A DNA stretch of 64,000 nucleotides from Sycobia sp. Sy_11 (lineage: Eukaryota > Arthropoda > Insecta > Hymenoptera > Epichrysomallidae), in the NCBI GenBank assembly GCA_018907035.1, contig JACCIC010000027.1:3973001-4037000 (forward strand), written 5' to 3'. The notes beneath the pieces are model-generated. The model was not told where the DNA came from, searched no databases, and saw nothing but the letters and a program-made list of their open reading frames with translations. Position numbers and translations under genes: made by a program. Of the stretch, positions 34,497 through 44,640 are shown piece by piece. The first letter of the stretch is position 1. Every line of letters starts with the position of its first letter.

Positions 34497-34829
34497 TTGT
34501 ATATAAGCAGTCGACAAAAGTACAATTAAAGTCAAAAATAATACCTTTTGTCTTTGCTGCATGTCACAGTAGCCTGTTTTTATTACTTCAGTCAACAATT
34601 GAGACAATATCTTCATTCAGCTGAGCCATACAGAAGTTTACGTCCTCCTTTCTGCATTGGATATTAATTTGCAAATCATCTGCCAAAAGCATATATTTGA
34701 AATTTTGCATGAATTACTCACCAGCTGCTCAAGAACCATAATTGAGGTTTTAGTTATAGTACGTCGATATAGGAAGTAATTTCGAAGTTTGCCCAAATGC
34801 TTCGGTCCTCAAATTAACAAACGCCTGTC
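34497..34829. other. Spacer, possibly PLE-derived on its left
   Basis: No gene. The first 50 bp resemble the PLE 3' region. The remainder leads into the virus-like remnant and may contain its decayed N-terminal coding sequence. Confidence 0.35.
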
Positions 34830-35460
34830 AAGCCGTCAAGAATTTACGATAGTTGAGAAAATCGTTGATCGACCATTTACATTGTGATGTTTTTGATCAG
34901 AATAAAATGTTCATAAATGGTGTAGAAATGCGAGTTGATTTAGGTGGAAGCAAAGACGCGTTCCGTCTCACGCATTCATCTGACAATGGAATATATGAGG
35001 TTAAAATAATTATTCTTGTTATCCGCAGAGTTAATATTTATCCTATTGTCTTTCTCTGAGACGCTAATGTATTAAGTAAAACTACTGCTACTTATCCCAC
35101 TACGCGAAAAGAGGTTTTTTGAAGCCGCAGGTTGTGATAATGAATGACACATGACACACGCTTTCTAATGTAATTCTCAGCCAATTATTGAAAAAAATTA
35201 TAATTGGATTTGTCGACGACACAGCGTTTAATAGATATAATAGATTTAATCCATTTAATTTTCAAAAAGTCAATGTCAACTAATTAACTAATTCTCTTTG
35301 TACTTCGGTGGTATATCAAATCCGAGAAAAGCTTTGTAGTCTTGTTTTATATCCTAATCAAATCGATATACCTTTCATACACTACTTTTGGGCACGGATA
35401 TACACTTTCTGAGTGAAGTTAATGGAATTAATCGAGATAAATATTCAAAACGCTATTTTC
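34830..35460 (+). pseudogene. F54H12.2-like (Polinton/adintovirus minor-capsid-type) gene fossil
   Basis: In one frame from 34853: DHLHCDVFDQNKMFINGVEM, then VDLGGSKDAFRLTHSSDNGI and EVKIIILVIRRVNIYPIVFL, ending at a stop near 35058. After frame changes it continues with GFVDDTAFNRYNRFNPFNFQ (about 35210-35270) and VLYPNQIDIPFIHYF (about 35345-35390). The spaced pattern matches the F54H12.2-like family that is abundant in ant genomes and associated with Polinton/adintovirus-type elements. Assignment is from memory of the family pattern. It is dead through multiple stops and frame changes. Confidence 0.55.
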
Positions 35461-35785
35461 TTAATTAATAAATAATTCTATTAGTCTTTCAGTTATTATA
35501 CAGTAATATATTATAGTAATTTTATAACATCCTGATTGTCCTTGTTTAGAATTACTCCCGTAGATTCTGAAATAGAAATTATTACTTAAAATAAATTAAT
35601 ATGTAACGTTCCAATCGCCTTCGGGATAGTTTACATGGTATTAATTCTAGTTTTTTTGAAAGCGGAGGAAGTATTGTCAGTAGGAAACAGTGAATCAGGT
35701 CAAAATAATCTTAATTGAACACAGTGTATATTAATTAACAATATAAACAAAATAATTTATTCAAAACGAAAATTATAATAATATA
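35461..35785. other. Non-coding spacer
   Basis: AT-rich; nothing recognised. Ends at the TA target site of the mariner. Confidence 0.5.
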
Positions 35786-37072
35786 TAAGGTATGTGAATA
35801 AGTCTTTCCCGTTTTTTTTTCAAATTTTGAGCCTTTATTGTGAAAAAATGGTTACAAATGAATTATTGAAAGTATTGGCCATCGCTAGCTACAACTTTTT
35901 CCCATCTTTCTGGCAACATACGAATCCCGTTGCGAAAAAATTCGACCGGTTTGGCCTCTATCCAGTCATCCACCCATTTTTTGGCTTCCTCGTAGGAATG
36001 GAAGTGCTGGTCAGCCAGGCCATGCGTCATCGATCTGAAGAAATGGTAATCAGACGGAGCAACGTCTGGACTATACGGCGGGTAGGGTAGGACTTCCCAT
36101 TTGAGCGTTTCTAAGTATGTTTTCACCGGCGGTGCAACATGTGGGCGAGCATTGTCATGTTGCAAAATAACTTTGTCGTGCCTGTCGGAGTATTGTGGCC
36201 GTTTTTCTCGCAGTGCGCGGCTCAAACGCATCAATTGTCGTCGATAGACCTCGCCTGTGATCCTTTCATTCGGTTTCAGAAGCTCATAGTAAACCACACC
36301 TAGCTGGTCCCACCATATACAGAGCATGAGCTTGGCGCCATGAATATTTGGCTTGGCCGTCGATGATGATGCATGGCCGGGTAGTCCCCATGATTTTCTT
36401 CACTTCGGATTATCGTAACGTATCCACTTTTCATCGCCAGTCACGATACGATGCAGAAAACCCTTTCTTTTATGTCGCTGAAGCAGCTGTTCGCAAGTGA
36501 AAAAACGTCGTTTGACGTCTCTCAGCTTCAGTTCGTACGGCACCCAATTTCCTTGCTTTTGGATCATTCCCATGGCTTTCAAATGCTTGGAAATGGTTGT
36601 TCGGTCAACTCCCAATGCTTCAGCAAGTTCTTCTTGCGTTTGACAAGAATCTTCATCAAGCAAAGTCGCCAATTCTCGATCTTCAAAGATCTGCGGCCGC
36701 CCGGAACGCTCCTTGTCTTCCACGTCGAAATCACCGCTTTTGAAGCGTCGAAACCATCCGCGAACACTTGAATCATCGACACAACCTCCTCCATAAGCCT
36801 CCTGAAGCAATCGATGCGTCTCGGCAGCAGATTTCTTCAAATTGAACCAATAAAGTGAAACTTCCCGCAAATGACGTCGACTCGGCTCAAATTTCGACAT
36901 TTTCACGATATCAAAAATTTCTGATGCGAAAAAATTTTAACTAATGTGTTAGTATGGAATTGTTGACATATGAATAAGCTTTGATTATGACATATGTAAC
37001 CATTGAATACTCGCACAGTATTGGTGGCGCCATCTCTTAGAAAAAACGGGAAAGACTTATTCACACTCCTAA
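35786..37072 (-). mobile_element. mariner element, copy 1 (complete ends, one nonsense codon)
   Basis: 1287 bp flanked by TA duplications at 35784-35785 and 37073-37074. The inverted repeats carry GTGAATAAGTCTTTCCCG about 10 bp in from each end; the left end starts TAAGGTATG and the right (complement) TTAGGAGTG. It is nearly identical to the copy at 46275-47560 and lies on the same strand. Confidence 0.93.
35863..36900 (-). pseudogene. mariner transposase, single nonsense mutation
   Basis: ATG at 36900 (MSKFEPSRRHLREV). The frame is open to NPK at about 36403, where TGA (36400-36402) replaces the CGA found in the intact copy. Reading then continues in the same frame to TAA at 35863. This is one C-to-T change at a CpG. 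All three catalytic Asp motifs are present (TGDEKW, QHDNARPHV, APSDYHFF). Apart from the stop it would be 345 residues long, the usual mariner size. The 3' part could not be translated without readthrough. Confidence 0.92.
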
Positions 37073-37159
37073 TATAATATTTTATCGCCAAGCGTATTTG
37101 AACGCTTTTTTGTAACAAAAAATAGCATAAAAAAAATAAGTAAGTTGAATATATTTTAA

Positions 37160-38125
37160 ATAAATTATATTGCGTGTACAAATAATTTTCCGACTTTTTT
37201 ATAAATAAATAAGAATTTATAGTGAAAAAAGGTATAAATAATGTCATTCAAAATATTGCCCATCACTTTCTACTACTTTTGACCATCTTTCGGGCAGCAA
37301 GTTCTTACCCCGTCGAAAAAATTGCTCATCTTTTAAGGCGATCCATGAATCGATACATTTTTTCAATTCCGCGTAAGAAGTAAAGTGCTGCTCAGCCAGA
37401 CCATGAGTCATCGACCGAAATAGGAGGTAGTCTGAAGGAGCAATATCTAGTGAATAAGTAGGATGGGGTAGCACGTCCTAATTCAGTGCTTCTAAAGTTT
37501 CCTTTACGATTTTTGCAACATGTGGCCAAGCGTTGTCATGTTGAAAAATTATTTTATCGTGCCTTTTGGCATATTGTGGACGTTTAATCTTCAGTGCTCG
37601 GCTCAATTGCATCAGCTGTTGTTGATAACGTTCTCCGATGACGGTTTGATTGTGTTGGAGTAGTTCGTAATAGATTATTCCAAGCTGATCTCACCAAATG
37701 TACAGTATTATCTTCTGGCCATGAATGTTTAGCTTGCCCATCAAAGTAGAGGCATGCCCGGGCTTACCCCATGACTTCCGACGCTTAATGTTGTCATAGT
37801 GAATTCACTTTTCGTCTCCCGGCATGATTCGATGTAGAAATCCTTTGCGATTTTGTCTTTTGAGTAACTGTTCGCAAGCGAATAAGCGATGCTCGTCGTC
37901 TCTTAAGTTCAGTTCGTAAGGAACCCAATTTCCTTACTTTTGGACCATAACCAGGGTGTTGAGACGTGAAATAGCTTGCTGAGTCACTATTAACTCTTGT
38001 GCAAGTTCTTCTTGCGTTTGGCACCGATCTTTCTCCAACAAAACTTCCAATTCTGTGTCACCATACATTTTGGCCCTTTGACTTCGTGTTTTGTCCCCAA
38101 TGTTTTCAGCGTTCAAGTATGAACG
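37160..38125 (-). mobile_element. Older mariner remnant, 5'-truncated
   Basis: Minus-strand C-terminus: MLPHPTYSLDIAPSDYLLF then RSMTHGLAEQHFTSYAELKK ... SKVVESDGQYFE (37474-37244). N-terminal half: AKMYGDTELEVLLEKDRCQT then QEELAQELIVTQQAISRLNT (about 38075-37940). Middle regions are present in broken frames between 37480 and 37930. GTACAAATAATTTTCCGAC at about 37177 resembles a mariner terminal repeat. It is a diverged relative of the adjacent copy 1. The 5' start is lost near 38100. Confidence 0.8.
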
Positions 38126-38329
38126 TGACAACAACGCACTTTTTTTTTACATCTCCCGCAACAAAGACGAGAGAGAGAGAAAGCAAAAACCGTTCGACTA
38201 GATGTACTGCCGCGTGCGCGCAGCCAACGACCGGCGCACCAGCTTGCGTAGAAGCAGTGATGCCGGAGCAACGACGGATATGCCCGTGCCCGACCGACCG
38301 AGCATATGCCAAGGATACGCGCTATAGAG
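38126..38329. other. Short unassigned spacer
   Basis: GC-richer than surroundings, with open but unrecognised frames; a gypsy integrase follows. It could be degraded upstream integrase sequence. Confidence 0.35.
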
Positions 38330-39036
38330 CAGCGACTATTCACGCAGCCGAACGGGAGCTTTAAGTCGCAGAGGCCCCATAGCCTCGTGGCGCGACTGCA
38401 GTTTGGCTGCAAGTATATACCGTGTGGATTTACAAGGAGACCATGCACCGAGTTATGGTCTCCGCGTACCAGCCCGCCGTGAACGGCATGGTGGAGCGAT
38501 GGCACCGGGATCTGAACACAGATTTTAGATGCTACGGAGACGATCCCGAGTGGCCGCGACTCCTGCTGACCATACTGCTGAGCCTACGCTCTCGCATACG
38601 TACAAACATAAGTGCCAGCATGGCAGAATACTTATACGGGACAACGCTCCGTATCCCAGGCTCCTTATACGCTGATCAGGGATACGAGCTCGGCGATAGT
38701 GTATTTTTAAATGAGTTAAAAGAATACAGAAGTAGAGTCAAACCGTTCCCCGTATATCACAATAACGCGACTAAGAGCTTTGTTTTCAAAGACCTTATCG
38801 ATTGTACCCACATCTTTTTACAACGTGACTGCGACATCTCGACCATAGGAGAGTATGAGGCATGTGATGAGTTCTGGACCACGTCGGAAAGCGAAGGTCG
38901 GAAAGCGTCGAAACACATCTATCCCCGCGTGAGATACCGAATCGAGTCCGTCGAGACATGTTTCATCCCCTCCCCGCGCAACCCAACCAACCGCTACCAC
39001 TACACCAGAAGGAGAAGGCCGAACATCTTGCAGTGA
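38330..39036 (+). pseudogene. Ty3/gypsy integrase C-terminal fragment
   Basis: Core: SAYQPAVNGMVERWHRDLNT (the Glu of the D,D,E triad is in VERWHR), then YGTTLRIPGSLY. It continues into NNATKSFVFKDLIDCTHIFL, typical of the gypsy integrase tail, and ends Arg-rich at 39036 (stop). 38330-38430 gives a degraded version of the second Asp region in another frame. Integrase inserts the cDNA in the host chromosome. No LTR, RT or gag adjoins on the left. Confidence 0.82.
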
Positions 39037-39119
39037 CGCAGAAGTCGCAGTTAAGTTAATTTTTCTCTGTATAAGATAAGGACACGGCACCGGGCGACTC
39101 GTCAACTAACGAAGGTTTG
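39037..39119. other. Spacer after gypsy integrase
   Basis: Short non-coding stretch between the integrase stop and the unidentified block. Confidence 0.4.
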
Positions 39120-39842
39120 TTTGCATTGTTACAGGTGAGCCCCAAATTACGCCATTAAGGCAATTAAATGAGGAGATCACCATCCTAGATGTGGGAGCTG
39201 TCACAGCGCGCGCCGGCTTGCTTAACACATTCTATACCAGAAATCGATATAAGTTGAGCCTAGTCCATTGCAAACGGTTATTAGATTACAACCTTTACAC
39301 GTTCCTGAATACCAATTAGTCGCTTAAAGAACTGACGATTAGGAACTACACTTCGATAGACCGAGATATGCATTTTTCTAAAGTACTCGACGATATTTTC
39401 TCCGGTCGAAACTCCCTGACGAATCTATAGTTTAGTTTCTCAGAAGATTCAGAATTCAGTGAGGGACAACACCCTCAACCGTCGTTGCACGGATCTGCGA
39501 GCAACGAAACACTGATTCTGACAAACAATTCCTACGCGTCCGCGATGGTACAATACGTGATATCGAACACGCTGAATTTGCATGTAACGGACCTGCGTGG
39601 TATATCCCTGCCTGTTAAACCTTAGTTTCGAGAACAACAGCAGCTTAAGAAACCTCAAGGTTAGCTACCATAGAGACATTAATGACATGCTCTTGGACCT
39701 AAGCCTGAGAGGCCTTACCGACGTCAAGGTAGAAGATATACTCGGTCGCAAACGCATCAGACCTATTGACCAGAGGAATGGTAAACATGTGGGGCAAGAA
39801 CAAGTCCTTCCTTCCACAATTCACAGACTGCACGATCAATAA
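39120..39842 (+). pseudogene. Unidentified leucine-rich decayed coding region
   Basis: I do not recognise this. Over three frames it reads TPLRQLNEEITILDVGAVTA, then SLKELTIRNYTSIDRDMHFS, then SLRNLKVSYHRDINDMLLDL followed by SLRGLTDVKVEDILG. The spacing of Leu/Ile/Asn resembles leucine-rich repeats of F-box-type proteins, but no F-box is visible. Stops and frame changes occur near 39320, 39430 and 39625. It could be a host gene fragment captured by or lying between retroelements, or an unknown element ORF. Confidence 0.3.
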
Positions 39843-40129
39843 ACGAGCTCGATAAATGCGCGAGTATATGTAAGAATCGTTAGTTCATAATCACCATGTA
39901 AATAAACAACCCTTTTCTTTTTCCGAAGACGGTGAGAGCATTCACCTTGTAGATTTAGTCTCGCCGTAACCTCCCTAAAACCCACCGGGCATTGCTATCT
40001 TCTCATATACCCTACGGGCCGGTGTTGGAACTCGTCTGGGGATTCCGAGCGGCTGACCCGGCAATGACTGTGGGTGACGGGAGGCTCGGTCTTTGGGCTA
40101 ATTCGGTAAATCGCCTATCGGGATACATA
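39843..40129. other. Unassigned spacer
   Basis: Moderately GC-rich with no convincing coding motif; a LINE fragment begins at its right end. Confidence 0.35.
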
Positions 40130-41615
40130 AGTAACCACCCCTGCCCTTAAATCTAGAAGAGATACCCTTAACTCTCAATAAACAAGAGAAATACCTAGGT
40201 TTGATCATCGATAGTAAGATATCGTGGAAAAATCACCTGTAACACACAGCTGACAGGCTGAGTGCTTGCTTGTGGCAAGTTAGAAGGATCATAGACAGGA
40301 CGTGGGCCTCAGAGCAGATACGATGAAGTGGATATATGAGGATGTTCTAAAACCTAGACTAACATATTGTGCTCTAGTCTAATGGGAGAGAACGGCCTTG
40401 TCCAATGCTGTTAGCATAATCGAGAGAGGGAGTATGGTAGTGAGAAGCATCTCAGGCACGATTAGATCTACACCTACTGCGGTGCTAGGCATGCTCCTCA
40501 AGATAGAACCATTCACACTGACTTGGGTGGCTGTGGGCGCAAAAGCCCTCCACGTAACAGTGAGGAGACACTACGGCTCCCCAAGAGACCGGACGGAAAA
40601 GCGATTTTCTGAATGAACCTAGACGCTACGAACAGAAGCTTCCTCTTCGACAAGAAATGTAAAGTCTGTATCGCATCCAACAAAGAGTGGAAATCTAGCT
40701 TAACAGGCATCACAAACATTAAAGAACTTTAGTTCACAGACGGCTCTAAAAATGAAAGGGGTGCACGTGCAGGCGTGTACCGCAGAAGTAATGGCAGAGG
40801 AACAATCGTCCAATTGAGACGATAACCCACCTTTTTTCAAGCTGAGCTAATGGCAATAATGCGACGGACAGAGATGTATCTACCACATGTATTTGCATCT
40901 GCTCAGACAGTAAGAGCACGTTACAAGGGCTAAATAGCTATACTACAAAATCGAAGCTGGTTAGAGACTGTTGTCTAGTCCTAAACAGGTTGGCCAAGAA
41001 GGTAAAGGTTACGCTACTGTGGGTCCGAGAGAAACATGGTAGCGGATGATCTAACAAAATGGGTGCTCGAGGTGCCTATAATGACCCGAAGCTGGCTTTA
41101 GGACTTTGCAACACCCTTATCAAAGGTGAGATAGAGCATTTAGTAGCGGAGGAAAACAGCCGACAATGGGAGGGAAATGGGGATTACAGGCAGAAAAAAG
41201 CCTTCATTGCCATTAGAAACGCTAAGAACTGGGCCAAGGTTATTCTTATTTTCAGTAGCAGAAGGGTTAAGGTACTTATCAAGATCCTCACGGGTCACGG
41301 TAAACTTAATGTTCACAGGTGCAAGATGGGTCTCACAAGGGACCCCCCTTTGTTATACAGAGGATGAAACCCATAAATATCTTCTGTGTTACAGTTCAAA
41401 TATACCTGGAAGGAAATGGCAGTACATTTACATCTGGCTACATCTTTGGATATGCAGGACATCAAGGCCAGCATGAAGAAGAGCATATTGTTGTTCTGGG
41501 AGGCCTGCCGATTATAGCGGCTGCTGGTCTTAGGGAGGGACCCGAAGGGATTTTTATGCGTCCAGGGTCCGAAAGGCCTAACTCCGTAATTATACAAATA
41601 ATATTAAATAAATAA
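40130..41615 (+). mobile_element. 5'-truncated LINE with RNase H (I/LOA/Jockey-type), heavily mutated
   Basis: RT C-terminal motif: IPLTLNKQEKYLGLIIDSKI then SWKNH (about 40160-40240), followed by the thumb region in several frames (RLSACLWQVRRIIDRTW). An RNase H domain comes next: FTDGSKNERGARAGVYRRSN (about 40733-40800), QAELMAIMR and VADDLTKW near 41040. A C-terminal block holds LTGHGKLNVHRCKMGLTRDP (about 41285-41345). More than ten stops or frameshifts. The presence of RNase H separates it from the R1-clade LINEs at 1-8484. Confidence 0.78.
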
Positions 41616-41911
41616 ACCTCACTAACAGCAGGTTCACGCATCGTATACATTATATCTAATAAACGTTTTATATAATTGAACACGAGGTTTCGTAAATCCG
41701 CGTTACCTACGTAACCCGATATCCACTTTAATTCGGTTTACGCCTATGTTCGGGCCAAATCGAACCGTCACACGGATCCATCGATAGTAAATGTACTATT
41801 CTAACATAAATAAATTAAAACCCCAATAATACGTTGAATAAAAGATATTTAACCATGTTTTCATACTAAAACCTCACATTTTGGCAAAACGCTGGAAACT
41901 TACTTGTATGG

Positions 41912-41971
<60 letters not shown>

Positions 41972-42649
41972 CTACTGTGTCCTAATATGAGCACACATTA
42001 GATTATATTTAATACAATTATCATAGTACGAAAACTTTCGCAAGCGCGAAATCATCTATCAAAAATAGCTTTTGTAGTTACGGTGCTGTCTCTACAACAC
42101 TACTATTGAGCCACTGTACATCACCACTGGGGACTCTCAATTCCTCACCGCAGTGCCTACTGAAATTTTGCGTCTACCGGGGTAAGAAAGTGCGTGAGCG
42201 CGCGAAAGGGAGATAGAAAGTTCCTCTCAAGCGCGCGGCTCATTCTCGCTGCACGAGATCTATCTTCTCCCGCATAGTTAGAATTTTTAAACTAGCTGGA
42301 GAGTAAGAGAGCAAGTGTCTTGTACTCTCTCTCTCTTTTCTCTCGTGAATGGTACGTTGTAAGATAATGCGTTATCTTTAGTGTTTACGTTCATCGGTGT
42401 GAGCGCTGTTCTCTCTAATGCTGCCGTATTAACAAACACACAAAAAGACAAATTATAGTTCTGAATTACCACGCCAATTTCAACTGATCGGTGACAGAGT
42501 TCTTGTTTCTCGGGGTGTTGCATGATTCCTGAGCCTATCGGCCTTTGCTTTATCGTTATATTGCCACTTCGGAGATGTATGTTATCATGATTATCAGATA
42601 TTTCTTTCTAATCTCTTATATTGATATGTTTAATATCTTTGCTTTTATT
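41616..42649. other. Non-coding region with an (AT)n tract
   Basis: 41917-41966 is a TA/AT microsatellite of about 48 bp. 42040-42350 is GC-richer, with pyrimidine-rich CTCTCTCTCTTTTCTC around 42325. It might be a decayed LTR or leader. No gene supported. Confidence 0.4.
41917..41966. repeat. (AT)n microsatellite
   Basis: Uninterrupted alternating AT of about 48 bp. Confidence 0.95.
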
Positions 42650-42899
42650 AATTTTTAGGTAGAGATAACCGAAGATACTTTCTTGCAAATGTTAAACGGT
42701 TCATCGCATTTGGGTACTAATTTTGCGTGAAACGCTTCTGCTTTAGCTAGCATTTCGTACGTACGTTTTTGTACAGATTCTGGAATCTCATGGCTCCACT
42801 TCTGCCGGCTTAGTTTATAGTAGTGCTTTTATTTTTAGGTGCGCTTAACTAGTTCGCTATGTACAAGCTCTAACATTTCGTGGAGTTTAGTTATTATTT

Positions 42900-43310
42900 G
42901 ACTTGCGAGCATATTGTTCAAGTAAAGAGCTGGGTGCTCATAACTCACGTGAAAAATTTAGATACGCTGGTGTAAAATCCTTGTTCCAGATGAGGCTTTA
43001 TTATAAGCAAATTGTAATTCATCCAAGCAATTATCCAATTGCTGGTGATTTTTCTGGATATATTCAGAAATCATGGTTTTTATTAATTTATTTGTTTCTT
43101 CTTTATTCATTTCATTTTTGCAATGAATAAAGTTGTTTTTCATTGTTTCTTATTTATTCATTGCATTTACTACATTGTGGTGAATACGGAGGTATATTCT
43201 TCTATGTTGGATTCTGGATTTTTAAAAGATAGAAGTAAATTCTTTGGAGATAGATTGTCTCCCTTTGTCAGATATAACAGTTTTTGGACTTTACTTATTG
43301 CTTTACAACG
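42900..43310 (-). pseudogene. Ty3/gypsy integrase fragment
   Basis: Minus strand: PKTVISDKGRQSISKEFTSI (second catalytic Asp in SDKGRQ, about 43255-43305), then after a frame break NKLIKTMISEYIQKNHQQLD (about 43110-43050) and ELQFAYNKASSGTRILHQR. The Glu region lies in the broken stretch near 43150-43200. Confidence 0.78.
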
Positions 43311-43502
43311 TTCAAAATATCTTCAGCTGTAGCTTCGAAGTGGTTTCAATTCTATCCACTATGCTTTTTTCCTAGCAAGTTATACCAGGATATCAGACCC
43401 CTGAATCGTTATATTTTTTGAATATTACGTGGTGACGCTAATTTGAATACAACAGCTACTTTTCTGGATGAGTTTGTAGACCATTTTTATTGACTGTATG
43501 GC

Positions 43503-43578
43503 CTAAATATTTTGACTTGAACTAAATATTTTGACTTGACCTAAATATTTTGACTTGACCTAAATATTTTGACTTGAG
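43503..43578. repeat. Four tandem copies of a 19-bp unit inside gypsy RT
   Basis: CTAAATATTTTGACTTGAC (19 bp) is repeated four times with one-base variation at the last positions. It falls within the RT's YLG(H) region and shifts the frame, since 19 is not a multiple of three. Slippage after the element had died is the simplest reading. Confidence 0.92.
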
Positions 43579-44092
43579 CGAGTAAAATGCCATTTTTCCG
43601 GATTTAGTATCAGTTTTGCAGTCGTCAAAAACCTCTTTTAATTTTTCTAAATGTTCGTGAGATGTAGATGAAACAACCATAATGGCATTCAAAGATGCAA
43701 TTGCATATGGTGCCATTTCTAATGTGATTACGCTATCTAAAAGTCTTTAAAATGTAGCGGTTGCACAATGTAAAGCAAAGGGTATAATATTTAATTGAAA
43801 AAGACTTTTCCCTGCTATAGTAAATGCCATGATAGAGCGACTTTTGGCCATCATCTCTACGTACCAGTAACTATTTTTTAGACCAAGTATTGACAGATAA
43901 TGAGTTGATCTTAATTTATCTAACGTTGCATTGATTTATGGTAACGGATATCTGTCTTGTTCCTTACTTTATTCTCCTTCAGAAAGTCAACATAAAATCG
44001 AGATTTTATGTCCTTTTTTACAATTACTTCCGGCGAAGTCTATGGATGAGAGTCACAATATCTGTATATAAATATTTATACATATACATATT

Positions 44093-44100
<8 letters not shown>

Positions 44101-44149
<49 letters not shown>
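44101..44149. repeat. (TA)n microsatellite
   Basis: About 48 bp of alternating TA, ending at GTAATGG. Confidence 0.95.
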
Positions 44150-44151
<2 letters not shown>

Positions 44152-44284
44152 ATGGTGTATCTGTTTGTCCATAGCATCAGGCTAACGACCGCGGCCGTTG
44201 CAAAAAGATTTGCCCGAGTGAGAGGGAGGAGTGACAGGGATTTGCGGGTGGGACGTCTACAGCGGGTTGATAGAATATATATAA

Positions 44285-44640
44285 ATAAGCAAACACAAAA
44301 TATTAAATTAATAAATATTTTTATCGATCTTACAGTCTTTATAATATAATATATTAGCTAAAATAGAGTGTAGCTCCTAAGGATGAACCGTAGCAGTTCG
44401 AAACGTCGGACACTAAGGTAATTCTACATTTAAGGTGGTGGAGGCAGTCAAGTTGTCCTTTATTAACATAGAATATTACTTTTATTATTTTTATTTTATT
44501 TATTATTTTATTTTTATTTCTATTTTTATTTTATTATTAATTTTATTTTATTTATCATATTATTTTATTTTTACTTCTATTTTTATTTTATTATTAATTT
44601 TATTTTATTTATTATTTTTAAGTTTTAATGTAATTTATTA
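44285..44640 (+). mobile_element. Penelope-like terminus, copy 2 (plus strand)
   Basis: 44306-44337 (ATTAATAAATATTTTTATCG then ATCTTACAGTC) and 44373-44460 match the complement of 17345-17495. The match includes GATGAACCGTAG, TTAAGGTGGTG and CTTTATTAACATAG. A long (TTTTA)n-type tail follows to about 44640, as in copy 1. No RT or GIY-YIG coding sequence adjoins, so this is a detached end. Confidence 0.75.
44373..44411 (+). ncRNA. Hammerhead-ribozyme-like motif of PLE terminus, copy 2
   Basis: Reads GCUC, then CUAAGGA, then U and the hairpin GAACCG-UAG-CAGUUC (one C-A mismatch), then GAAACGUC, then GGAC. Here the GAAA box and GUC cleavage triplet are intact, while the CUGAUGA box is mutated to CUAAGGA. 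Copy 1 has the reverse damage. The two copies are on opposite strands about 27 kb apart. This copy should be inactive. Confidence 0.55.

Larger units (their letters stand above)
42650..44060 (-). mobile_element. Ty3/gypsy pol remnant (RT and integrase, RNase H deleted)
   Basis: On the minus strand RT (44060-43480) precedes integrase (43310-42900). The usual RNase H, about 400 bp, does not fit in the 170 bp between them, so it has been deleted. Many stops. RT lines include SLFQLNIIPFALHCATATF and MVVSSTSHEHLEKLKEVFDD. Integrase: PKTVISDKGRQSISKEF and KTMISEYIQKNHQQLD. No LTRs were identified. Confidence 0.78.
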
